A program made the translations under genes and the position numbers. A DNA stretch of 41,208 bases. It comes from Polyangiaceae bacterium. Its GTDB lineage: Bacteria; Myxococcota_A; Polyangia; Polyangiales; Polyangiaceae. Shown here piece by piece: positions 16,337 to 24,303 of the stretch (its first letter is position 1; every line of letters starts with the position of its first letter). Location: assembly GCA_016929495.1 (NCBI GenBank), contig JAFGIS010000295.1, forward strand, positions 1 through 41,208. Reading direction: 5' to 3'. The notes under the pieces are model-generated. The model was not told the origin of the DNA, searched no databases, and saw nothing but the letters and a program-made list of their open reading frames with translations.

Positions 16337-17313
16337 CCAACACCGTGCGACCGCAGCAAGCCCCGCCCTTCTGCGCTGCCATGCTGGCCGCTTGGCTCGC
16401 AGGCCCAAGCTGCACGCCGGCCGAGGCGCCCACGGGCGCGCAGCACCATCCGCCTGCAGCGACCAGCTCGACTGCGCATCAGGCCGCACACCAACCGAAG
16501 GGCTCCGAGCCCAGCCCGGCCCCAGCGCCTTCCCACGACGCCGGTCGCTGCGGCGCTCTGGGGTGTCGCCTCTTCGCAACAGCTCAGCAGGCCCTGCAGG
16601 TCGTGCTGGAGTCCAACCCCAAGGTGCTCGCGGTCGGGGAAGCGCATGCGCACAAGGGAACGGAGCAGATCGAATCCACTGCACGGCGGTTCACGGATAC
16701 ATTTCTGCCTTTGCTGGCTCTGCGTGCCACGGCGCTCGTGGTCGAGCTACCCATCGCCGATGGCCACTGCGGCAAGGTGGAGCAGGCGACACGCGACGTC
16801 GCCCAGAAAGTCACGCGAGAACAGGCGGCCTCCAATCCAAACGAATATGTATCGCTTGCGCAGCAAGCCCGGACGCTCGGCATCGTCCCGTACCCGTTGC
16901 GCCTGAGTTGCGCCCAATATCGACGGATTGCAGAGGCCGGACCTCAGGATATCGCCGCCGCGCTCGCGGTGATTGCACAGACGATGCAGACGGTGGTGAT
17001 GAAGCGTCTGGCCGACAACCCGACGGGTCTGGTGCTCACCTACGGCGGAGCCCTGCACAATGACCTGCAGCCAGATGCGGGGCACGCCGCTTGGAGCTTC
17101 GGCCCCGCACTGAAGCAATCGACCTCCAACGCCACCGTGGAACTCGACCTCATCGTGCGCGAGTACATCAGGGACAATGAGGTCTGGCAGGCCCTGGCGT
17201 GGACGGCGGTTTTCGACCCAGGCGAGCACACCGAGTCCTTCGTCCTCTACGAGCCGACACCGAAGTCATTCGTGCTTATCTTTCCGTCTTCCAAGCCGGC
17301 TGTCCCGCAATAG
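16333..17313 (+). CDS. ChaN/Tiki/erythromycin-esterase-like superfamily protein, exported
   Basis: 326 residues. The N-terminus is hydrophobic with a Cys at about 27, so it is secreted or membrane-tethered; the lipobox is not ideal. A long Ala/Pro/Ser/His-rich linker runs to about residue 75. The globular part has VLAVGEAHAHKGTEQIE (about 98-114), matching the GExHxxxG motif of the ChaN / Tiki / TraB / EreA superfamily, and a second His motif YGGALHND (about 237-244). Members bind metal or haem, or hydrolyse peptides or esters. The ATG overlaps the stop of the spermidine-synthase-like gene by four bases, indicating co-translation and probably a shared process in the envelope. Activity is unknown. 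Confidence 0.7.
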   Translation: MTNTVRPQQAPPFCAAMLAAWLAGPSCTPAEAPTGAQHHPPAATSSTAHQAAHQPKGSEPSPAPAPSHDAGRCGALGCRLFATAQQALQVVLESNPKVLAVGEAHAHKGTEQIESTARRFTDTFLPLLALRATALVVELPIADGHCGKVEQATRDVAQKVTREQAASNPNEYVSLAQQARTLGIVPYPLRLSCAQYRRIAEAGPQDIAAALAVIAQTMQTVVMKRLADNPTGLVLTYGGALHNDLQPDAGHAAWSFGPALKQSTSNATVELDLIVREYIRDNEVWQALAWTAVFDPGEHTESFVLYEPTPKSFVLIFPSSKPAVPQ

Positions 17314-17672
17314 CGCGAGCCTCCAAGCCCACTGCAGTCGTTCACGCATGCTGCGCCGCAGTGTTCCCGCGAACGTATGCGAGATCGCTCCGGCTTGCCG
17401 CCGACATCGCGATTCACACTCAGGCCGTTCGACCCGCATTCGCTCTGGCGTCCTGTCTTCGTGATTCGCTGAGGAGTTCGACGACTTCGAATCGGATGAA
17501 GCTGCCAAATCGTGCGGCGGGCTGAGCCTGCGCGCAGTCACCTGTTCTGTGCCCTGTCATGGAGACAGGGCACTCGGCGTGGGGTCGACATGGGGCGGGG
17601 CGGCGTGCAGACCCTTCAGTACGTCGACACGGGCTGCCGTGCCGAGCAAGCACCTCGGCGCGCACCAGCACC
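17314..17672. other. Convergent intergenic region with a hairpin
   Basis: 359 bp between two convergent genes. I see no credible gene. The main structure is the perfect hairpin at 17550-17572, listed separately. Confidence 0.5.
17550..17572. terminator. Hairpin between convergent genes
   Basis: TGCCCTGTC (17550-17558) and GACAGGGCA (17564-17572) form a perfect 9-bp stem with a five-base loop. No T-run follows on either strand, so intrinsic termination is uncertain. Its place between convergent genes suggests a bidirectional transcript end. Confidence 0.4.
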
Positions 17673-18071
17673 TCAGCGAGCAAAGTAGGCTGTCGCGCGT
17701 TTCTGACCCTTGGTGCGCAGTCGGTTTTCCTGAAGAAGCTTCTTGATCGGCAGCGTGAGCTCCTTGCTGGCAATGTCCAGAGACGCCGCCAGCTGCTCCA
17801 TGCGCTGACCGGGATTCGACTGGATGTGCCTCAGCAGCATGGCCACGAGTGCATCCAGCTCCTCGGCCGTACGCTTGCTGCCCTTGGCGCGACGAGCCGC
17901 TGACGCGAGCACGGCCGCCCTGCGACCGCCCTTGCGCGTCGAAGCCCCGTTGGTTCCCTGCAATGCCGCCTGGACTGATTCCAACGTTGCCTGCTTCACA
18001 AGCTCTGATAGCTCATCTACGAAGGACTGGATACGGACTCGGATCTCTTGATTGACATCGGTGTTGGCCAT
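17673..18071 (-). CDS. Small winged-helix-like protein
   Basis: 132 residues. The N-terminal third (about 5-40) is helical. The centre is very basic (RKGGRRAAVLASAARRAKGSKR, about 48-68). The C-terminal part (about 70-132) looks like a winged helix: RMEQLAASLDIASKELTLPIKKLLQENRLRTKGQKRATAYFAR has the pattern helix-turn-helix, then a beta wing ending in an aromatic. This resembles small nucleoid-associated or transcriptional proteins of this bacterial group, but I cannot name a family. The start at 18071 has no ribosome binding site; a near-consensus promoter places the transcript start at or next to the ATG, so the mRNA is probably leaderless. Binding of DNA is inferred. Confidence 0.7.
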   Translation of the reverse strand: MANTDVNQEIRVRIQSFVDELSELVKQATLESVQAALQGTNGASTRKGGRRAAVLASAARRAKGSKRTAEELDALVAMLLRHIQSNPGQRMEQLAASLDIASKELTLPIKKLLQENRLRTKGQKRATAYFAR

Positions 18072-18078
18072 GGAGCGC

Positions 18079-18107
18079 GTTCTACGGACGCTATCGGCTC
18101 GTGTCAA
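18079..18107 (-). promoter_or_regulatory. Promoter for the winged-helix-like gene (leaderless)
   Basis: A perfect TTGACA (18102-18107) and TAGAAC (18079-18084) are 17 bp apart on the minus strand. The transcript would start about seven bases downstream, at or beside the ATG at 18071. Confidence 0.6.
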
Positions 18108-18391
18108 TGCAACAGTGACACTTCGGGTCTGGAGCACAGCTTTTTTTGTGAGCGGTGGATTCGTACTTTTCCACACTGCCACGACGTGCACAGCTCGGCA
18201 GGTCCGATTCGCGCCACGCGGACACGCGCGCGGCGGCGGTGGACCCCACGGAACGCGCCCAGCACCGCGATTTTCCGGGGATCTCGGTGCCGAAACAGAA
18301 CATGCGCGCCCACCGGATCTCGACGCGGTTATCGATCTAGCGACACCGCATGCAACGACGCCATGCCTTTCGATCGGTGGTACCCAAAGAT

Positions 18392-18600
18392 GAGAACGCT
18401 AACAAGGATAGGACGCGCCCTTCGATGCGCTCCAATTGCCTGTTGGGCCACGACAAACCATGAGAGCGCTAACAAGCAAAGAACGCGCCCTTCGATGCGC
18501 TCCAATTGCCTGTTGGGCCACGACAAACCATGAGAGCGCTAACAAACATGGACGCGCCCTTCGATGCGGTCCAACGGCTTGTCGGGTCGCGATCAACGGC
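18392..18600. repeat. 70-bp tandem direct repeat, three copies
   Basis: Copies start at 18392, 18462 and 18532. The first two differ at about four positions in 70, clustered in a short variable spot after GCTAACAAG; the third is degenerate in its second half. On the minus strand the first two copies each contain an identical-looking mini frame of 20 codons (18399-18461 and 18469-18531), starting MVCRGPTGNWSASKGA and ending in TAG, with different last four residues. No ribosome binding site precedes them, so translation is doubtful. It could be a VNTR or an array of small RNA units. Confidence 0.75.
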
Positions 18601-18759
18601 GAACGCCGTGGGTGGCTCGAGCGACCCCCATGACGGGCGCTGACCACAGAACACGCCGAGTGCCCTCGAGCAGGCCCGCTCTGCGTCTGGACGTTCGTCC
18701 GCGCCCAAACAGCGTCCGCTGCGCGACGCCCCGGCCCATGACATCGGGGATACCTGCTA

Positions 18760-18896
18760 GTGCCGCGTTTCGATTGAAGCGATGGTTTCTTCGCCGCCGT
18801 CCACTGGGCGAGGGCGGCGAGAAACCCGCCGCCGCCCACCGATCTGACCCGCGGCGCCCCTGGTTTTTGGGCATCGTTTCGATTGAAACGATGCCC
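18760..18896 (-). repeat. Dispersed hairpin element, copy B (about 137 bp)
   Basis: Reverse-complement counterpart of 8207-8351. One end is a perfect hairpin with 12-bp arms (GGGCATCGTTTC at 18869-18880 and GAAACGATGCCC at 18885-18896, 4-base loop). The other end carries CGCTTCAATCGAAACG, again related to the first end as an inverted repeat. The inner GC-rich hairpin is shorter than in copy A. The 12-bp hairpin begins four bases after the stop codon of the GYF_2 gene, so it may also serve as that gene's transcript end. Confidence 0.7.
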
Positions 18897-18900
18897 AAGC

Positions 18901-20499
18901 CTATTCAGCGAGCGCCTCGGACAGAGGGGAGCGGAGCTCGGGCGGGCAGCATGCCTGCAGCAGACGAACCGCGCGTTCCCCGGCCGGCAACGGAATACCG
19001 GATGGAAGAAAACCCCTGCTCAGCAGTACTCGGGCCATCCATTCGAGTCGGTCGCGATTGGGGTAGACCGACATGATGTGAAAAAACGCATCCGCCGCCG
19101 CCGTGGCCAGCGCGTCCGAGCCCAGGGCGAGACACACCGCCAGGTTCCACATGGCCTCGGGCTGCACGAGCACATCCAGTGAAGTCAGCTGCAGACTCCG
19201 CAGGAGCACCCTCTGGTCAGGGAGCTCGAACGATTCGCCCATCTGGAAGTAGCTGCAGAACTGCCGAGACCAGTCGAACGCCTTCGCCGAGCGCTCGGGT
19301 TCGCCCCCAACCGAGCCGTCCAGCGTCCGGTTCTGCGGAGCGGTCCCATTCCGACCCGACGGAAGGGCATCGTTCGGCTGCGGCCACGCGGACGGCTCGG
19401 GCACGGCGGGCCTCTGCGACATGAAGGGGTTCTCGCGCAGGGTAGCCGGCGTCTCTTGAGCGTGCTGGCGCTGCGTTTGGACGGCGTCCTCCGGTGCCCC
19501 CATCGGCTCGATGACGGCAGGCTGCCCCGTCCGAACCGGGGCCCCAGGGACCTGCTCGAGACGCCACGCCCCGGCTTCGATACGGTCAACTAGTGATCCC
19601 GTCCCACGGACCGTGGCTGCGCCGGCGCGCTCCGAGTCGGCCGCCGCAATGATCGGCTGCAGCTCCGACGGTCTCATCCGCTCGGAGACCACCACCTGCG
19701 CGGTGACAACGCAGCTACGATCCCGGTCTCCGGATTGGCCCGGCGGTCTGGAGTCCAGCACGACAGGGCGAAGGGTCGCAACGGGGGGGCCCGCCGCATC
19801 AGCCGCCAGCGACGAGTCGTCGAGAGCTGCGCAGTCGTTTCCTTCGATGTTGGGCGCCGGTGCCCGGGCCATCTCTCCCACGCCGGGGCTGAGCGGCGCA
19901 TCGCACGTCGAAACGGACAGCGTGAATGTAGGCCGGATCCGTGCGTTCGCAGACTCTGCCACCCGAACGTCAGCCTGAATGGGTGTCACGCTGTCGGTCT
20001 CCGAACCTGCGATCCCTATCAGCGGCGGGGTCGCAGAGGGGGGCTCCCCACGGGGCGGCTCCTGGGCGAGACGCTGTGGATCTGGACCCTCGCTCGTCCA
20101 GCGTTCTGCGGCGACCTGTTCGGCGGGATCAGCCGCCTCGGCGGCCGACGTGTCTGGGACCGAGAACCCAAGCCCAGCCCGCGAGGCAGAGGCCACGGCC
20201 AGGCGCAAGCCCCCGGGCTTTTCCACTGCTTCGTACGTTTCGCGGACTTGGGGTTGGGCGGGGCGGCCCGAACCCCTCGGCACACAGCCAGCAGCCGACC
20301 CGGAGTCAGCAGCAGGACGCGCCGTCCCCGTTGCGAACGTTGGGACGGCTGAAACCGGAAGCCAGCTGTACGCTCCGGCCCGGCACACCAAGGCGCTCGA
20401 CGGAAGCTCTCCGTCGGCCAAGCCTCTGAGCACGAGGTCGGTGGACAGCGGGCCCACCGTGCGGCTGTCGACTTTGACGTACCACTGTTGCGAGCTCAT
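18901..20499 (-). CDS. GYF_2 (DUF4339) domain protein with long disordered middle
   Basis: 532 residues. The N-terminus (about 1-52) is a GYF_2 domain: QQWYVKVDSRTVGPLSTDLVLRGLADGELPSSALVCRAGAYSWLPVSAV. The middle (about 60-420) is low-complexity, rich in Ala, Pro, Ser, Glu and Arg. The C-terminal 120 residues (from about 415) are a folded helical domain starting DWSRQFCSYFQMGESFELPDQR and including NLAVCLALGSDALATAAADAFFHIMSVYPNRDRLEWMARVLLSRGFLPSG. I do not recognise this end domain. GYF-type domains bind proline-rich peptides, and many such proteins in myxobacteria are linked to cell polarity or motility, but nothing here proves that. No Shine-Dalgarno precedes the start at 20499. The stop lies four bases from element B. 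Confidence 0.75.
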   Translation of the reverse strand: MSSQQWYVKVDSRTVGPLSTDLVLRGLADGELPSSALVCRAGAYSWLPVSAVPTFATGTARPAADSGSAAGCVPRGSGRPAQPQVRETYEAVEKPGGLRLAVASASRAGLGFSVPDTSAAEAADPAEQVAAERWTSEGPDPQRLAQEPPRGEPPSATPPLIGIAGSETDSVTPIQADVRVAESANARIRPTFTLSVSTCDAPLSPGVGEMARAPAPNIEGNDCAALDDSSLAADAAGPPVATLRPVVLDSRPPGQSGDRDRSCVVTAQVVVSERMRPSELQPIIAAADSERAGAATVRGTGSLVDRIEAGAWRLEQVPGAPVRTGQPAVIEPMGAPEDAVQTQRQHAQETPATLRENPFMSQRPAVPEPSAWPQPNDALPSGRNGTAPQNRTLDGSVGGEPERSAKAFDWSRQFCSYFQMGESFELPDQRVLLRSLQLTSLDVLVQPEAMWNLAVCLALGSDALATAAADAFFHIMSVYPNRDRLEWMARVLLSRGFLPSGIPLPAGERAVRLLQACCPPELRSPLSEALAE

Positions 20500-20877
20500 C
20501 AGAAAGTCTGTCCGAATCGGAGGGGGAGACTCATCACGCACGACTGGCACAGACGACCCTCGACTACCCCGTCCTCACACCCGATGGGCAACCTTCGGGT
20601 TCACGGGATGCCACCAGCCGGTCCGACGAGAGTAGAAGCGAACCAACACAGCGTCAATCGATCGCAAAATGAGCACCAGCCGTACTATAGCTCGCTTGCT
20701 CGCCCTGTCCTCCCGAGATGCGTCCCCCGCAAAGGTCGGCGAACCAGGCTCTGGCGGCAAATACGTCGCGGCAGCGCCCGTTCTTCCACGACATGGAGCC
20801 CACATTTCGCTCCGCACGCACCCGGTAGACCCGCCCTTGCTGCAAAGTCGCAGCTTGACTAAACTCCGGCAGGAAAC
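20500..20877. other. Divergent intergenic region
   Basis: 378 bp between the GYF_2 gene (minus) and the HtrA gene (plus). The HtrA promoter is at 20837-20865. No promoter can be assigned for the GYF_2 gene. I see no gene or large hairpin. Confidence 0.5.
20837..20865 (+). promoter_or_regulatory. Promoter of the HtrA - radical SAM - aroE - aroK gene string
   Basis: TTGCTG (20837-20842) and TAAACT (20860-20865) are 17 bp apart. The transcript would start about seven bases further on, close to the AGGA ribosome binding site before the ATG at 20878. Confidence 0.5.
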
Positions 20878-22044
20878 ATGACTAGACTGCGTGCCACCCT
20901 TCTGTCGTTCGCCACTTTCGCGCTCGGTGCGCTGACAAGCATGGTCAGTGTGACCTGTCGAAGCGTATCCCACGATTCGGGGGCAACGCCGGCGCTGGCG
21001 CAGACCCAGAGCCAGCCGGCGCAGGCCCAGGCAAAGGCTGCGCGGGTTCCCGTGACGCGGCCTCCCAGCGGTCGCACCGAGGACGAGCAGAACACGATCG
21101 ACGTGTTCCGGCGCTCGGCGAATGCTGCGGTCTTCGTCACGCAGCACCAGCTGGTCGTCGACTACTTCCGGGGGCGCGCGCTGGAGGTACCCGCCGGTTC
21201 GGGCTCCGGTTTCGTGTGGGACAAGAAAGGGCATGTCGTCACCAACTTCCACGTGATCCAGAACGCGAAGAAGCTCATCGTGACGCTGCACGACCAGAAG
21301 TCGTTCGCGGCCGAGGTCGTAGGGGCCGAGCCACGCAAGGACATCGCGGTACTGCGCATCAAGGCGCCATCGGAGTCGCTGGTCCCCATCACGCCGCCAC
21401 GCGCCAATGCCAGAGTGGAGGTGGGCGAGAAGGTGATCGCGATCGGCAACCCGTTTGGCCTGGACCAGACCCTCACAACGGGCGTCGTCAGCGCGCTCGG
21501 CAGAGAGGTGGACGGTATCGGCGGCGTCACGATCCGCGAGATGATCCAGACAGACGCCGCGATCAATCCCGGCAACTCCGGTGGACCGCTGCTCGACAGC
21601 GCGGGCTGCCTCATCGGCATGAACACCATGATCTACTCGCGCAGCGGCGCCTCGGCTGGAATCGGTTTTGCCGTACCGGCCAGTGCCATCCTGCGCGTGG
21701 TCCCTCAGATCATCCGGACAGGCCGTGCCGAACAGGTCGGGATCGGAGTCGAGATCGACCCATCGCAGCGCCTGGAGCGGCACTTCGGGATCCGCGGCGT
21801 GGTCGTGTTGCAGGTGACCCCGGGCAGCCCGGCCGAACGCGCCGGTCTCCGAGGGATCCGGCGCTTGCCCACAGGGCTCGAGCTCGGTGATGTCATCGTC
21901 GGAATCGCAGGGCAGCCCATCCAGGACTATGACGACCTGTACAACACGCTCGACCAGCACCGCGCCGGCGAGAAGCTGGTGTTCAAGTTCGTGCGTGACG
22001 GCCAACCACTCGAAAAACCAGTCGAGCTCATCGTGCTTCCGTAG
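20878..22044 (+). CDS. HtrA/DegP-like serine protease with one PDZ domain
   Basis: 388 residues. An N-terminal hydrophobic signal or anchor (about 6-26) is followed by a Gln/Ala-rich linker and a trypsin-like protease domain with the full triad: His125 in TNFHVI, Asp155 in RKDIAVL and Ser234 in NPGNSGGPL. One PDZ domain (about 290-385, with GSPAERAGLRG and LELGDVIVGIAGQPIQDYDDL) completes it. Such proteases degrade or refold damaged envelope proteins in the periplasm. The ATG has an AGGA site five bases upstream. The stop overlaps the GTG of the next gene by one base (TAGTG), so it heads a likely operon. It is closer to DegS/HtrA with one PDZ than to DegP with two; DegS-type sensing needs a site-2 partner not seen here. 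Confidence 0.93.
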   Translation: MTRLRATLLSFATFALGALTSMVSVTCRSVSHDSGATPALAQTQSQPAQAQAKAARVPVTRPPSGRTEDEQNTIDVFRRSANAAVFVTQHQLVVDYFRGRALEVPAGSGSGFVWDKKGHVVTNFHVIQNAKKLIVTLHDQKSFAAEVVGAEPRKDIAVLRIKAPSESLVPITPPRANARVEVGEKVIAIGNPFGLDQTLTTGVVSALGREVDGIGGVTIREMIQTDAAINPGNSGGPLLDSAGCLIGMNTMIYSRSGASAGIGFAVPASAILRVVPQIIRTGRAEQVGIGVEIDPSQRLERHFGIRGVVVLQVTPGSPAERAGLRGIRRLPTGLELGDVIVGIAGQPIQDYDDLYNTLDQHRAGEKLVFKFVRDGQPLEKPVELIVLP

Positions 22045-22910
22045 TGACCCGAACCTTCCCGCCTGCCCGTCTGACCGTCTTCTCGCATGACCGGAACGCT
22101 TCCCACATGCGCTACGTCTATCCGGTCGTCTCGCGGCGTTCGGGAGGCGTGTCGATCGGGATCAATCTGAACCCCAACCATGCCTGCAATTGGCGGTGCA
22201 TCTACTGTCAGGTGCCCGATCTCCGGCGCGGCAAGGGGCCGAGCATCGACCTGATTGTGCTGGAGCAGGAACTGCGGGCCATGCTCGAGGACGTGGTTCG
22301 CGGCGACTTCATGGAACGTTCGGTGCCCCAGGGCGCCAGGGTCTTGGCTGACGTGGCATTTTCAGGCGACGGGGAGCCCACGACGAGCCCGGACTTCCGT
22401 GCGAGCCTCGAGCGGGTCGCCCACGTGCTCGCGGACTTCGGGCTGGTTCCCGGCACACCGCTGGTGGTCATCAGCAATGGCTCGCTCGTGCAGCGCAAGG
22501 AGATCCAGGCTGCGCTGGTGCGGCTGGCCGAGCTCGGTGGCACGCTCTGGTTCAAGCTCGATGCTGCAACCAAGACTGCCGCGCGTCGGGTCCAGGACCC
22601 GCCCGCGGATCCGACCCAGCACGTCGCGCGCCTGCGAGAGGCGGCACGTCTGTGTCCCACCTGGATCCAGACCTGCCTCTTCGAGCTCGACGGCAGCGCG
22701 CCAACCGAGACAGAACAGGAGGCCTACGTCGAGCTCGTCCGTGAGCTCGTCGGGAGCGGCTCGGGCGTGAGGGGCGTGCACCTGTATACTGTGGCGCGCC
22801 CCTCGCTTCAGCCCGAAGCGCCCCGAATCAGGCCGCTCGCGGAGGCCTGGCTGCGGCGGCTGGCCGAACGCATCGAAGAGGCTGGGCTCCCCGTGCGCGT
22901 GAGCCCATAA
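22044..22910 (+). CDS. Radical SAM protein (COG0731-like)
   Basis: 288 residues. The [4Fe-4S]-binding CxxxCxxC is Cys48, Cys52 and Cys55 in HACNWRCIYC. An SGDGEPTTS segment (about 108-116) corresponds to the SAM-contacting GGEP-type motif, and VVISNGSL follows near residue 146. Similar proteins of the wide COG0731 group include relatives of the wyosine enzyme TYW1, but bacterial members like this one have no assigned reaction. The start is GTG at 22044, overlapping the protease stop by one base; conserved-looking residues (LTVFSHDRNASHMRYVYPVVSRR) lie before the only nearby ATG (22107), which supports the GTG. Confidence 0.82.
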   Translation: MTRTFPPARLTVFSHDRNASHMRYVYPVVSRRSGGVSIGINLNPNHACNWRCIYCQVPDLRRGKGPSIDLIVLEQELRAMLEDVVRGDFMERSVPQGARVLADVAFSGDGEPTTSPDFRASLERVAHVLADFGLVPGTPLVVISNGSLVQRKEIQAALVRLAELGGTLWFKLDAATKTAARRVQDPPADPTQHVARLREAARLCPTWIQTCLFELDGSAPTETEQEAYVELVRELVGSGSGVRGVHLYTVARPSLQPEAPRIRPLAEAWLRRLAERIEEAGLPVRVSP

Positions 22911-22918
22911 TCGCGCCC

Positions 22919-23776
22919 ATGCAACGGATCGACGCCCATACCCGCGTCTGCGCCCTGCTCGGGCACCCTGTCGGGCACTCGCTGTCGCCCGCCATCCACA
23001 ACGCGGCGTTCGAAGCACTTGACCTGCCCTTCGTGTACGTGGCGCATGACGTTGCGCCAGCCGATCTGGCAGCCGCGCTTCGAGGAGCGCTGGCCTGCGG
23101 CTACCGCGGTCTGTCCGTCACGATCCCCCACAAGGTGGCGGCACTCTCGCTCGCAGACGAGGTCGACGAGGCGGGCCGCGTCATCGGATGTATCAACACG
23201 GTCGTCTGCGAAGGCGGCCGGCTGCTGGGCACCACGTCGGATGGTCAAGGCGCGCTCAACGCCCTGCGCGCCGCAGGTGCAGACCCCGAAGGCCGCAGGG
23301 TCGTCGTCCTGGGCTCGGGCGGAGCCGCGCGCGCGCTGGCCGTCAGCTTGGCTTTGCACACGCCGCCGCTCAGCCTGCATCTTCTGGGCATCGAGCTCCC
23401 GGAGCTCGAGCGCCTGTCGCACGACGTCGCCGCTCTTCGGCGCTGTCCCGTGAAGGCCGAGCCGTTCGAGGCCCGTGCGCTCCGGCCGCTCCTGGGGCAG
23501 ACGGATCTGCTACTGCAGTGCACACCGGTCGGCATGGCCCCGGCCACCGACGCGACCCTCGTCCCCGCCGAAGCCCTGCACGCGGGTCTCACCGTCCTTG
23601 ATGCCGTGTACAATCCCCGCCGCACGCGCTTGCTCACCGAAGCGGCGCGCGCAGGCTGCCGCGTGGTCGAGGGCATGGAGATGTTCCTGGGTCAGGCAGC
23701 GGTCCAATTCGAACTGTGGACGGGTCAGCCGGCGCCACTCGAGGTGATGCGCCGCGTGCTCGAGGTCTCGCTGTGA
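22919..23776 (+). CDS. aroE: Shikimate dehydrogenase (NADP)
   Basis: 285 residues, the usual length. It reduces 3-dehydroshikimate to shikimate in the aromatic pathway. The shikimate-binding SLSP (about 21-24), catalytic Lys72 in SVTIPHK, Asp108 in TTSDGQG and the NADP-binding GSGGAARA (about 132-139) are all present. The C-terminus has the expected GMEMFLGQAAVQFELWTG motif. It starts eight bases after the radical SAM gene and its stop overlaps the GTG of the kinase gene, so aroE and aroK are translated as a coupled pair. Confidence 0.95.
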   Translation: MQRIDAHTRVCALLGHPVGHSLSPAIHNAAFEALDLPFVYVAHDVAPADLAAALRGALACGYRGLSVTIPHKVAALSLADEVDEAGRVIGCINTVVCEGGRLLGTTSDGQGALNALRAAGADPEGRRVVVLGSGGAARALAVSLALHTPPLSLHLLGIELPELERLSHDVAALRRCPVKAEPFEARALRPLLGQTDLLLQCTPVGMAPATDATLVPAEALHAGLTVLDAVYNPRRTRLLTEAARAGCRVVEGMEMFLGQAAVQFELWTGQPAPLEVMRRVLEVSL

Positions 23777-24303
23777 ACGTCGTCCTGGTCGGCTACCGAG
23801 GCACGGGCAAGAGCTCGGTCGCTGCGTTCGTGGGGCGAGCGCTGGGCTGGCCGGTGGTAAGCCTGGACGACGAGATCGAACGCGAAGCCGGCCAATCCAT
23901 TCCACAGATCGTTCGTGAGCGCGGCTGGCCGGGTTTTCGCGAGCTCGAAGAGCAGCTCTGCCGCCGTTTCGCTGCCAACGACAGCCAGGTGCTCGACTGC
24001 GGCGGAGGCGTCGTGGAACGGGAGGCAAATTTCGAGGCACTTGGAAAGGCGGGACCCGTGATCTGGCTGTCCGCAGCGCCAGAGACCATCGTGGCGCGCA
24101 TCGAGGGCGACCAGCGCCGCCCGTCGCTGACGGGTACGCAGTCGTTCACGGACGAGGTGGCCGAGGTGCTCGCCCGGCGGACGCCGCTCTACCAGCGGAT
24201 CGCTCGATACACGGTCAACACGGACGGGCGCAGCATCGAGGAGATTGGCACGCAAGTACTGACGCTCATCGATTCAATCGTTCGAGCAACAACTCGTTCG
24301 TAA
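23773..24303 (+). CDS. aroK: Shikimate kinase
   Basis: 176 residues. It phosphorylates shikimate at the 3-hydroxyl with ATP, directly after the AroE step. The Walker [10 protein letters not shown] (about 7-15), Asp32/Asp33 in LDDEIE, the shikimate-binding CGGGVV (about 76-81) and the lid arginines in GDQRRPSL (about 112-119) are visible. The start is the GTG at 23773, which overlaps the aroE stop (GTGA); a further upstream frame start would only prolong into aroE. The 3' end overlaps the convergent glnS gene by 38 bp. Confidence 0.93.
   Translation: MNVVLVGYRGTGKSSVAAFVGRALGWPVVSLDDEIEREAGQSIPQIVRERGWPGFRELEEQLCRRFAANDSQVLDCGGGVVEREANFEALGKAGPVIWLSAAPETIVARIEGDQRRPSLTGTQSFTDEVAEVLARRTPLYQRIARYTVNTDGRSIEEIGTQVLTLIDSIVRATTRS

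Larger units (their letters stand above)
18072..18900. other. Repeat-rich intergenic region
   Basis: 829 bp without a convincing gene. It holds, from left to right, the promoter of the winged-helix-like gene, three 70-bp tandem repeats (18392-18600) and dispersed element copy B (18760-18896). Open frames across it are made mainly of the repeat itself and lack ribosome binding sites. Confidence 0.6.

Noticed and set aside
18052..18393. 113-codon plus-strand frame beginning MTSVLAMERVLRTL
   Set aside because: It overlaps the promoter and start of the winged-helix-like gene, and its end is low-complexity Arg/Gly sequence without a family match.
18392..18896. CRISPR array in the repeat-rich region
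   Set aside because: Repeats are 70 bp and directly abut without spacers, and no cas gene is present; the GAAAC ends of element B are part of hairpins.
20575..22005. 476-codon open frame antisense to the HtrA gene
   Set aside because: The protease triad and PDZ domain are on the plus strand; the antisense product has no recognisable fold.
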